Assembly: GCF_030435805.1 (NCBI RefSeq) | Contig: NC_081296.1 | Coordinates: 29,725,745 to 29,789,744, forward strand | Direction: 5' to 3' | From: Mustela lutreola | Lineage: Eukaryota > Chordata > Mammalia > Carnivora > Mustelidae | Length of the DNA stretch: 64,000 nt | Part shown: one piece after another, positions 10,241 through 19,975 of the stretch | How the letters are laid out: each line of letters starts with the position of its first letter | Numbering within the stretch: the first letter of the stretch is position 1 | Notes under the pieces: generated by a model | The model's input: the letters and a program-made list of their open reading frames with translations, nothing else | Databases searched by the model: none | Told to the model about the DNA's origin: nothing | Position numbers and translations under genes: made by a program

Positions 10241-12305
10241 CTGAGGTCCAGCTCCTTGTACCAAGCATTTTGGGTCCCCCAGTTCACTAGCAAGCATTTA
10301 TCCTTCAAAGACCTATGCGAGCCAATTAATGGACTCCTAAGATAATTAATTGCATTCTGTTTTGAATAAAAATCGGCTATGGTTATTCTATCTCAGTCCT
10401 CTTATGTCTTGATCTTCTGATGTTCTTTTCCATTTTGTTCTATTTTATAATTTCCATATCTTATGAAACTTTTTGACTGTTTTTTAATTTTTAAAATTGT
10501 TCCATTAGCTTTTATATGTTGTATTAGATTTTCAAAGTTCTTATCTCTTACTTCAAAAATATAAGTCTTACAACATCCCTATTATGTGTCTTTAATTTAT
10601 GCATCAAAAAGCATCTTCATAAAGGCTTTATTTGGTAGAATACAACCTTAGAGTTTCTCATTCAAAAAGAAAATTGCTGTTCCACCACTTTACATAGCAT
10701 GGTAGAGAGGACTATTAATGATTTGAAGAATGAATAATACAGAGAGGAAATAAGTGAAGACATGAATGGCAAAGATGGTTAAGAACCATCTGTGGTTGAT
10801 AGTTGATGGCTAAGAACAAATGATTGTGCTTTATTTTTAAATGGATTTCATGTATTCTGGGCTCTAACTTATATTATTTGTGATGTTTTCCTGCAGGAAC
10901 AAAGACTGGATCAAGTAACATACTTTAGGGAAGAGAGATGTGCAGCTATCTGATGCTTTTAAATTTCTGTGTGTGTTGTGGCCAGTGATGTCAGAACATC
11001 ACATTCTCTGGGTTCATTATTTCAAAAGTCTAAGGTAGAATATTTTGATAATAGGTTTCTTTTCCCCATAAATGTGCCTACTTTGTTAAATGAATATTCA
11101 TTATTACTTCTCTCCTTCATTAAATTAAAAAAGTCTCTTCTGGAAGTAACCTGTATAATTTCTGGGAATCATTGATGTATTTCCTTTTTGTACTATTTTA
11201 TAGTGTATGCAAGTAATCTGGTAAAGAAAATGAAATGCACCAAAATATTCCTTTATTTATCTTTTTATTATTGGCAAGTCCAGAATATAAATGTTTCAAC
11301 TCCTATTCTACTGTAATCATACCTTATTTGCTACCACATTTATGAATGCATCCCCATTTCTCCTTGAAATTTTATTTGACTATTTTAAAAATTTTCCCAA
11401 TTGATTTTGTGTCATTTTATTAGAAAATCCAAGGTTATATGCTTCTATTTTGTGTCATTTTATTAGAAAATCCAAGGTTATATGCTTTTGTTCTATGTAC
11501 ATAAGAGTTCCATTATTCAGATACTAAATAAAACATCTCTTGTGCATTTACTAGTTTTTATAATGCAGTAGATAAGCCTGAAGAAAATAAGCCTGGCTAT
11601 GGAAATGCTTATTTGTTTGAGAGGATGTTTGTCTGGATCAATGATGAGCACAATTGTCTGAGGATGCTGAGGGACTCATTCCAGATGTCAATCTGAGGTC
11701 CAGATGAGTGGCCCTCTGCTAGGACAAATAAGACTCTCAAAGCCTGGCTGTATTTGATGACTTTAAGTTAAAAAAACAATACTGCTGTGAGCATGCCTTT
11801 TATTTCTCTTGGAGCAAGGTGTTAGCCTCCTATCTCATGAGGCAGTATGCAACTTTAGGTACGTTGTATGGCCCCAGACTTGCTTCATTTTGCTCATATT
11901 GAACATAGAGTTGCCAATAGATATTTGTATACAGGGAACATTTTCTTGTGTAATACATGAAACAAAAGAAAGATTAAGAGTTCAAGCAACTGTGATGAGT
12001 ACTTGAAGTATCATTAGAGTTGGCTAAAAGAAGGAAATATTGCATACTTATATTAAATATTGACAATGGAATCAATTTTACTGCTTGTTATTTTTCAGTG
12101 TAGACAACTTTCAGAGATTACATGTTTGCTTTTCTTTCTGTTATATTTTTCTGAGGTAGATGGGATGGAATGAAATCCTCCACTTCAGAGAAGAGCAGTG
12201 AGTAACTACACCAGCATCCTTTAAATTCATATGTCATGTGTTCTGTGCCTCATCCTGAGGTCTCTGTGTTCCATCTTTTCAATGACTTACAGGATGATAT
12301 CTTCC
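10241..12305. other. Intergenic sequence with one 43-bp tandem duplication
   Basis: No named repeat or exon seen. The short open frames at 10,969-11,175 and 11,809-12,006 lack any recognisable domain. Confidence 0.45.
11404..11489. repeat. 43-bp tandem duplication, two copies
   Basis: A 43-bp block beginning ATTTTGTGTCATTTTATTAG is present at 11,404-11,446 and again at 11,447-11,489 with only a terminal difference. It looks like a recent slippage or end-joining duplication. Confidence 0.95.
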
Positions 12306-12319
12306 TTATGTCTCATTTT

Positions 12320-12518
12320 TTAAAAATATTTTATTTGTTTATTTGATGCAGAGAGAGTGAGCTCAAGGAGGAGAAGTGGCAGGTAGAGGGAGAGGGAGAA
12401 GCAGACTCCCTGCTGAGCAGGGAGCCCAACATGGGGCTCAATCCCAGCACTCTGGGATCATGACCTGAGACAAAGGCAGATGCTTGGTTAAGCCATCTGA
12501 GCCATCTGTGAATCCCCA
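12320..12518 (-). mobile_element. CAN-SINE with target-site duplication
   Basis: Minus-orientation SINE with a diverged GA tract and head. TTATGTCTCATTTT (12,306-12,319) and TTATGTGTCATTTT (12,519-12,532) are the target-site copies, one mismatch in 14. The minus-strand open frame at 12,331-12,519 is SINE sequence. Confidence 0.9.
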
Positions 12519-12532
12519 TTATGTGTCATTTT

Positions 12533-12731
12533 CTTTGGTGAGTGTCTTCACCCTCCTTTCCAAATTTTAAATTTTATTTTATGAGTTCTGTATGGATTTA
12601 CAGTTGTAGAACTTTGGAGAATTTATTGATTTTAGTTTTATATTGCAGTGAAATATTCTTTTATGAAATTAAGCTACAATTGGAGTTCCTTAAAATTGTG
12701 ATAGTTTCATAATGTTGACTCCATGATTAAG
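12533..12731. other. AT-rich spacer, nothing recognised
   Basis: Unique-looking sequence between a SINE and an L1 insertion. Confidence 0.5.
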
Positions 12732-12746
12732 ATTATGATAGATGAT

Positions 12747-13115
12747 GGAACTAGATCGTATCATGCTTAGTGAAACAAGTCAAGCAGAGAAAGACAACTA
12801 TCATATGATCTCCCTGATATGAGGAAGTGGTGATGCAACATGGGGGCTTAAGTGGGTAGGAGAAGAATAAATGAAACAAGATTGGATTGGGAGGGAGACA
12901 AACCATAAGTGACTCTTAATCTCACAAAACAAACTGAGGGTTGCTGCGGGGAGGGGGATTGGGAGAAATGGGGTGGGGTTATGGACATTGGGGAGGGTAT
13001 GTGCTTTGGTGAGTGCTGTGAAGTGTGTAAACCTGGTGATTCACAGACCTGTACTCCCGGGGATAAAAATATATGTTTATAAAAAATAAAAAAAAAATTT
13101 AAAAAAGGAAAAAAA
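12747..13115 (+). mobile_element. 5'-truncated LINE-1 insertion, 3' end and poly(A)
   Basis: Plus-strand copy of the end of L1 ORF2 and the 3' UTR. AGCAGAGAAAGACAACTATC, CAAACTGAGGGTTGCTGCGG and GGAGGGTATGTGCTTTGGTG are followed by an A-rich tail at 13,080-13,115. ATTATGATAGATGAT is repeated exactly at 12,732-12,746 and 13,116-13,130. Only about 370 bp were inserted. Confidence 0.92.
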
Positions 13116-13261
13116 ATTATGATAGATGATTTTGTTCAGATCTTTAATATCATTATGGATCATTATTGCTACTTTTTGCATCATTGGGACTTTACATTTA
13201 TCTTTTCATTTTTTGGTGTGAAAAACTATAAATTTTATAAAATCTTTCTAAGGCCTTAATT

Positions 13262-13464
13262 TTATTTTAAAATGTTTTACTTATGTATTTATGACATATC
13301 ATGAGCTCACAAGAGTGGGGAGAGACAGAGGGAGAGAGAGAATTGCAAGTAGACTCTAAGTTGGGCACAGAGCCTGATGCAAGATTTGATCTCATGATCT
13401 GAGACCATGACATGAATGAAAACCAATAGTTGGGTGCTTAATTCATTAAGACAACCAGGTGCCC
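13262..13464 (-). mobile_element. Older, diverged CAN-SINE
   Basis: Minus-orientation SINE recognised from the GA-rich tract at 13,317-13,350, the GATCTCATGATCTGAGACCA block and the head end AAGACAACCAGGTGCCCC. It is clearly more diverged than the copy at 13,758. Confidence 0.8.
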
Positions 13465-13741
13465 CCTATGGCCTTTATTTAAATGATAAAGAACCAAATT
13501 CAAAAAAGATTTTTCTAAAACACAAAGAAATTCAATTTTCCATATGGTCTTTGTCTCTTAAACAATATTATTTTAGGTTAATCAAGTGAATAGATAATAA
13601 AATTGCATATATTAATTTATTAATCATTTTTTATAATTTGAAATATCCATAAATAAGAAAAATAGTCTGTGTCTTCCTTGTCAGGATCATATAGAAGGTT
13701 TATGTTACCTGGAACCTGGTGTTTAATATTTTAGGAAGAGG
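13465..13741. other. AT-rich spacer, nothing recognised
   Basis: No repeat or exon seen. Confidence 0.45.
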
Positions 13742-13757
13742 TCAATGTTTGTTTCTT

Positions 13758-13946
13758 TTATTTTTTTAAAGATTTTATTTATTTATTTGACAGAGAGAGA
13801 TCACAAATAGGCAGAGAGGCAGGCAGAGAGAGAGGAGGAAGCAGGCTCCGCAGAGAGCCCGATGCGGGACTCAATCCCAGGACCCTGAGATCATGACCTG
13901 AGCTGAAGGCAGCGGCTTAACCCACTGAGCCACCCAGGCGCCCAAA
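13758..13946 (-). mobile_element. Young CAN-SINE with 16-bp target-site duplication
   Basis: Nearly consensus minus-orientation SINE (AAAGATTTTATTTATTTATT tail, AGCCACCCAGGCGCCC head). TCAATGTTTGTTTCTT flanks it at 13,742-13,757 and 13,947-13,962 without mismatch, so the insertion is recent. Confidence 0.95.
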
Positions 13947-13962
13947 TCAATGTTTGTTTCTT

Positions 13963-14476
13963 GACAATGTTCTTGTCACACATTTCTACAGTGAGTAGTT
14001 GTATTTGTGTTCTCTTTATACTTATATATGTGTGTATGTATGTAGATATATATTTACATAAAGTGTGTATTTATTTTTCCAGAATGTAGCAAGGCCATTG
14101 AAATGAAATCAATAGTAATGAACAAAATAGACTTGAACACTAATAATTCTAACATCATAAATTAAAAGAGCCCTATCAGATACTGAAGTAAACTCCAGAA
14201 TTTCCACTATTCAAATAAATATATATCTATATATAATCTATATCTATCTATCTATATATTGAGAAAAATATTTGAGGATGAATATAAATTATAGGAACAC
14301 TAGAATATATTTCAGTATAATCAAATGATCCTACAAATAATCACTTGTATATTTTCCCATCTGTATATTTATATAATATTTATTTTAATATAAAAGTGCA
14401 TTTGTAGTGCTTGCTTGTTATTTCAAGGTATAGAAGTGTATCACATATAATATTTATGCTTTAAGGGGCAGGTATT
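13963..14476. other. AT-rich spacer with short ATCT/TATA microsatellite
   Basis: A (TATC/TATA)n tract lies at about 14,215-14,262. Otherwise no named feature. Confidence 0.5.
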
Positions 14477-14491
14477 AAAAATGTACTACCC

Positions 14492-14683
14492 TGGGGCACC
14501 TGGGTGGCTCAGTGGGTTAAGCCTCTGCCCTCGGCTCAGGTCATGATTTCAGGGTCCTGGGATCGAACCCCACATAGGGCTCTCAGCTTGGTGGGGAGCC
14601 CACTTTCCCCTCTCTCTCTCTGCCTGCCTCTCTGCCTATTTGTGATCTCTGCCTGTCAAGTAAATAAATAAAATCTTTAAAAA
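14492..14683 (+). mobile_element. CAN-SINE A of a three-SINE cluster
   Basis: Plus-orientation, near-consensus copy with GGGCACCTGGGTGGCTCAGT head, CT-rich tract and (TAAA)n tail. An AAAAATGTACTACC-type target sequence precedes it and AAAAAATGTACAACCC follows it. Confidence 0.92.
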
Positions 14684-14698
14684 AAAATGTACAACCCA

Positions 14699-14923
14699 GG
14701 GGCACCTGGGTGGCTCAGTTGGGTAAGTGTCTGACTGCTCAGTTGGGTAAGTGTCTGACTGTTGGTTTCAGTTCAGGTCATGATCTCATTGTCATGGGAT
14801 TGAGCCCAAGATCAGGCTCTGTTCTCAGCATGGAGCCTGCTTGATATTCTCTTTCTTTTCTCCCTTTGCTCCTTCCCCTGATTGTCTCTCTCTAAAAAAA
14901 ATAAATTTTTTTAAATTAAAATA
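14699..14923 (+). mobile_element. CAN-SINE B, with an internal 24-bp duplication
   Basis: Plus-orientation copy of an older subtype. The head contains a 24-bp direct duplication starting GCTCAGTTGGGTAAGTGTCT (near 14,714 and 14,738). It begins at the right target-site copy of SINE A and is followed by a third copy of the site, AAAAATGTACATCCCAG (about 14,925-14,939). SINE A and B therefore entered the same site in succession. Confidence 0.9.
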
Positions 14924-14962
14924 AAAATGTACATCCCAGTATGTTTTAGAAAGACGTCCTTT

Positions 14963-15157
14963 TGGGGTGCCTGGGTGGCTCAGTAGGTTAAAGCCTCTGC
15001 CTTCAGCTCAGGTCATGATCTTGGGGTCCTGGGATCAAGCCCCACATCGGGCTCTCTGCTCGGCAGGGAGCCTGCTTCCTCCTCTCTCTCTCTGCCTGCC
15101 ACTCTGCCTACTTGTGATCTCTGTCTGTCAAATAAATAAATAAATTAGATCTTTAAA
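14963..15157 (+). mobile_element. CAN-SINE C
   Basis: Plus-orientation, near-consensus SINE with (AAAT)n tail. AAGACGTCCTTT (14,951-14,962) and AAGAAGTCCTTT (15,158-15,169) are its target-site copies, one mismatch in 12. Confidence 0.93.
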
Positions 15158-15184
15158 AAGAAGTCCTTTCTTTCTAAGATTGTG

Positions 15185-15767
15185 AACAAGACAACAGTGT
15201 CCTCTCCTATCACATCTATTTATATTGTTCTGTACAGTCATAAACCAAGAAAAGTAAATAAAAAGCATAAAAATCAGAAAGTAAGACAAAGGGCTTTTTT
15301 ACAAGAAACTCAATTACCTATATTAGAAAATATCAAAAAATCTACAATAACAATCCCAGGACTAAAACTGAGTTTAGCAAGATTGCAGGATACAAGATCA
15401 ATATATAAAAGTCAATTATATTACTATATACTAGCAATAAACACATGGAATTTGAAATAAATGCCATTTACAATAGCACAAATATGAGCTACTTATGTAA
15501 TAAAATGCAGTACAATATATGCAGTATCTCTATGACGAAAATGCAAAACACTGATTAAAATTATCAAAGAAGACCTAAGTAAATATAGAGATATACACTA
15601 TTCATGGATCAGAAGTCTCAGTATTGTATAGTTGTTAGTTATTCCAATTTCATGTGTAGATTCACTACAATGCAAGTAAAGATCACTGTATGCCTGTTTG
15701 TAGTTATCAACAAGATATTTCTAAAATTCATACTAAAGGTAGATTAACTAGAATAGCAAAAGAGATT
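15185..15767 (+). mobile_element. Old LINE-1 ORF2 fragment, left part
   Basis: Plus-strand degenerate ORF2 sequence, with TTAGCAAGATTGCAGGATAC, TATACACTATTCATGGATCA and AACTAGAATAGCAAAAGAGA in the expected ORF2 order. The 92-codon frame at 15,182-15,460 is part of this fossil. It continues after the SINE at 15,782-15,976. Confidence 0.7.
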
Positions 15768-15781
15768 AAGAAAATGTAAAT

Positions 15782-15976
15782 AGAAGCACCCGGGTGGCTC
15801 AGTTGTTAGGTGTCTACCTTTGGCTCAGGTCACAATTCCTGGGTTCTGAGATCGAGCCCCACAGCAGGTGCCTTCCTGAGTGGGGAGCCTGCTTTTCCCT
15901 CTCTCACCCACTCTGCTGTGTTCCTTCTTTTGATGTGTCCCTCTCTGTCAAATAAATAAATAAAATCTTTAAAAAC
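15782..15976 (+). mobile_element. CAN-SINE D inside the old L1
   Basis: Plus-orientation copy beginning near AAGCACCCGGGTGGCTCAGT and ending in (TAAA)n AATCTTTAAAAAC. The 14-bp sequence AAGAAAATGTAAAT at 15,768-15,781 and 15,977-15,990 is a perfect target-site duplication. Confidence 0.93.
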
Positions 15977-15990
15977 AAGAAAATGTAAAT

Positions 15991-16110
15991 AAATTTAGAG
16001 AACTCACATTATGTTATTTTAAAGCTTACTGTAAAACTATAGTATACAATAAAGTGTTAGTAAAGGTATTAAAGCACAAAGAAGATAATATCAGTTCAAG
16101 AGTCATGCAG
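15991..16110 (+). mobile_element. Old LINE-1 ORF2 fragment, right part
   Basis: Resumes the ORF2-like order after the SINE (ACTCACATTATGTTATTTTA, then TACTGTAAAACTATAGTATA). The right limit is uncertain. Confidence 0.55.
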
Positions 16111-16845
16111 AAAGATACCATGGGTGGTTTCTGTAATGCTGGCAATGTTTGTTTCTGGATATGTTTGTTGGAAAATTTCCATTTTGAAAGATGAAAATGA
16201 ACTTACCTCTATAATTGAAATCATGCACATTACTGTATCATTATTATACTTCAAAAAAAGTTTAAAATATTATATAAACTTGCCATTTTGGAAGATACAA
16301 ATTAAGTGAGCTCAATAATTTAAGAATACACTTTGCTCTATATTAGACTTGGAAAAAAGGTTAAAATATCACATATACTCTAAATACTAGATAATACATT
16401 ACCAAGAAATGTATTTAATTTAAATGTAGGTAATACATTACCAAGAAATATTATGGAATACTGTGTTTCTTGGGGCCTGATGTTCTCAGAATATTCAAGA
16501 GTGTTCTTCTTTTGGACAACATTTCAATCAGCTCTTGAACAGGGGTGGTAAATTCAATCACCATAATGAAAATGGAGCTTACTTAAAAAAGAGCATTATC
16601 TATTTAACCACAGGCAAGTCAGAAACCATAAGCTCATTATGTATATAAGTATTCATATTTTGTACATATTAAAATATTTTTGATTAGCTTATTGAATTCC
16701 AAGTTCATGTTATAATGAAGGAAGACATATTTACAAAAATAATTTTGGCAATATTTTACTCCTACATTAATTGACATGAAAATCATCATTTCAAAATTAC
16801 TATACAGAAAATTCTATTGACTTATAAATCCTGATGGTAGAATAT
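16111..16845. other. AT-rich spacer up to the array edge
   Basis: No gene or named element. A short direct repeat, AATACATTACCAAGAAAT, occurs at about 16,393 and 16,432. Base composition changes abruptly to GC-rich near 16,846. Confidence 0.5.
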
Positions 16846-16940
16846 GGGCTCACCACTGAACAGAGGTGTACCGGGCAAGGAGTATTCGCATGTTTATTTG
16901 GAGGCACAGCCTACAAAGGCCCCTAACTGTGGACAGATCA

Positions 16941-17639
16941 GTGCCCTGGGTGGGAATGGGCCCATTCAGTCAGGAGTTAAGCTGGCCCTCAACGGGACAG
17001 GGGCACCAACTGCCAAGGGCTGTGCTGCCTGCATGGCAAGGTACTTTCAGCTGAGTAGGCGGACATGAGGCCTATGCAGAGTTCATGGCCGCCCCAACTA
17101 TCGCTAGGGCTTTGGGTCAGTGTAAGGCTCGGACCTCAAGACCAAGGAGTGGCAGTCTTCAAGTGTGCCCTGGAATATAATCGATACTTGCTGAGGATCT
17201 GTCTCCTCCAGGCACGCTGTGACAATCAGTAAGATAAACACCACATTGCAGAGGCCTCCCTTCCCACCAGCAAGTGCAAAGAGAGACAGCTAGTGTGCAA
17301 TGCCAGAAGGACTTGAACAGAGGGTGTCTCTGGCTTTGTTTAGTAACACCCGGGGGTGTAAAAAGTGGAGACTGGAGACTCTGTGGAACTGATCTTGTGG
17401 CGCAGCAAAGAAGGTGGGCGGCCAAGGGTCCTTGTCGAGGAGGGCTCTATCCAGGCTAGGAGGACTACACCAAAGGGCGACCACATGATGGCCACCCCGA
17501 CTGCAGAATATACTGAACAGTCACCTCCCTCCAAACTGGCCACAGGGCCTACAAGGGCTCCAAGCCCTCACAGGCCAGGGCCACACCCAAACGTAAACCA
17601 CGTCAGGACACACGCATTAACGTGCCCCTACACACACAC

Positions 17640-17680
<41 letters not shown>

Positions 17681-19975
17681 AGCAAGCTCCCACACACACA
17701 TTGAATACATGCAGACTCACAATCGACCTCACAGAGACTGACGAATCGGCGGATCTGCCCGGCCGGAATGGGTGGCCTCTTGCCCGGTTGCAGCCAAGCC
17801 TGAGGGACAGATGGTCCTCAGAGGCAGATGCAAGGCTTCCCCCCAGGCACGTTCTGAGCCGAGTGGCGAGCTGTTCCCCTGGGTCCGGGGATCACGCGGG
17901 CATGCATCATTTCCACACTTGTCAGGTGCGGTGGCCACGCCAGGCAGACCCACGGTCGGCCCAGAGAAGATGGCCTTCCTGTTCTCGGATGCGCGGAGCT
18001 AGGCCGATCCGCAGAAGACGTGCGGTCCAGCGTGGGCAGGCTGAGGACGGATCGGCGAGACGGTAAGCCTTCCCCTGTCTTGGTGGAACTGGGGACGGCG
18101 GGATAGCCCGCGCCGGCCGCAGAGGCTGCCAGTGCACGCCAGCCTTGCGGCTCCCGGCTCCCGGTGCGAGGTTGCACCGTTCCTCTTGCTCAGGGGCGTG
18201 GGTCCATACGGGCCGCTGCCGCAGGGCTCTGAGGCCATCGGCTTCCCCTCCGAGCCACCCTGCCTGGCCCGTTCCGTCGGCCAGGCGGCCCCCAATGTGC
18301 CTGGATCGATGATGACTCCCTCATTCTGCATTCCTTGGAAAAGCTGAACAAAATGAGTGAGAACACCCTACCGTCGTTCTCATCGAAACTGAGGTCCAGC
18401 ACGTTGTCTTCCCCGGGGCAGAAAGTAGGAGCGAGGGACAGCTTCCCCTCGGTCACATGCCGGTAGCCACCACCACCACCACCACCAGCACTTCCACCAC
18501 CAACACCAACACCAACACCTCCCCGACCGCCTCCGCCGCCGCAACTGTCGGCACCGCCAGCACCGCCAGCACCCCCAGCTCTAGCCCCCTAGGGACCTCG
18601 GCCAGAACAGCGGCGTGTGCGGCTCAGGGCCTGCGAGGCGTTTCCCCGCCTTAGCCGGGCGGAGGTCCTGGGAGGCGCAGCCGGGCTCTTGTGTCGAGTC
18701 GGGCAGATGGTATCCCGTTCGTGGGAGTCCGTCAGGGAGGCGCTGGGTGAGGCCCTCTGAGCTCCTGTCACGGAGCAGCGTGGGCCGGGGTGGTGGTTCA
18801 GGCAGAGCTCCTGGGGGATCGTGAGGTAGAGGGTGCAGCGGCAGGCGCCTTGGGTTGCGAGGAGAGCCCCGGGGCCCGTCACCCCGGTGGCATCGTTGGT
18901 GTGCCCCGTGTGCTTGTGGGTAGAGGGCAGAGGCCCACGGCCAGGACGCTGTCCTTGACAGCCCCTGAGGTTAAGCCCGTGGAGGCCCAGTGGGGCCCCA
19001 CAAGGCCCGTGCCGTGAGACCAGGGCGATCGTGGAGCCGCCGTGCAGGCTCTCGGCCGACCCAGAATCGGTTGGGACGGGGGAGGAAGGCAGGTGGGCTG
19101 CTGGCGGGGAGCTGCGTGGCCCGAGCCTCTGGCTGTAATCTGCCACAAGCGTTCAATGCTTTGGGGGCTGTGGGGGCCGTGCCCGACATCACCTGTCCCC
19201 GCTGGGCGGCCACCTGGTGGCTCCGGGGACTGGCCCGGGGCACGTCGGGGCCGCGTTTCGGTCCCTTGGCGGAGTGGCCTCGGGGTCTCCGTCCGCGAGG
19301 AGCGGCGATCTGTGGGCGTCTCCCAGGGACCCCCAGGAGTGCCATTGCGATGAACCCCCCAGCACGGCCGGGACGCTGTCCGCGGGCGCAAGCCACGGGA
19401 GCCGTGGAGGGCTTGCTCCCCACCGCCAGGCCTGGGCATGGGCAGCTGTAGGTATTTCTGAGAGAGTCCCAGAAACTTGTGCCCCAGATGCCCCGCAGCC
19501 CAGTGGGATGGGGAACGCTCGAGAACTGTCCTTGCTCGCCTGCGCCCTAGGCAGGATGGGGCAAGCCCCGCGAAGCACGGTTCCCAGTCCAGCGCTGTGG
19601 CCTGGCCGGACGTGGAGCTGGGCCAAGGTCAGCTGCCCTGGGGCTGGAGGAGAGGTGGCTTCCTTCCCTTGCTCCTCACGCCTTCCCGTGGCGTCGCAGC
19701 GGGTGAGCGATGCCGCCAGGGCCAGAGTCCTCGGACCCACGCCGAGCGAGGGGCCCTGCCTCGCGTCCCGCCTGGTGCCTGACGGAAACGTCCACTGGGC
19801 TTGTGGCCGAGCGTTTCAAGATCCCTGCCTTGGAGGAGCGAGGCACGTGGGAGCCCAGGGTGGGCGGGATTTGCCGAGCCGGCGGGAGCCTGCGCACCTG
19901 GGGAGCGAGCTGCTGGATGAGTGCTCGCTCCCTCAGGGGCGGGGCCCACGAAGCCCGCTGGTCGTGGACACACCC
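16941..19975. repeat. Array unit 1 (edge unit, left third decayed)
   Basis: Length 3,035. The first ~1.07 kb aligns to other units only with many substitutions and indels: the ETS site and GC-box equivalents are lost and AT-rich words are present. From about 18,020 it is nearly identical to unit 2. CA tract 17,631-17,679; YY1-like 17,967-17,974; CTCF core 19,207-19,220. The long minus-strand frame is cut by a stop at about 18,588. Positions 18,790-19,430 carry variants shared with unit 3 but not unit 2. Confidence 0.95.

Noticed and set aside
15182-15460. 92-codon lysine-rich plus-strand frame
   Set aside because: It falls in old L1 ORF2 sequence and has no independent support.
17365-18066. 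233-codon plus-strand open frame at the array edge
   Set aside because: It crosses the CA tract (His-Thr runs) and lies in the most decayed part of unit 1. No domain is visible, and the frame is not kept in the interior units.
19928-19945. CTCCCTCAGGGGCGGGG as a second CTCF site per unit
   Set aside because: It matches only about 8 of 12 core positions. It is better read as an Sp1-type GC box.
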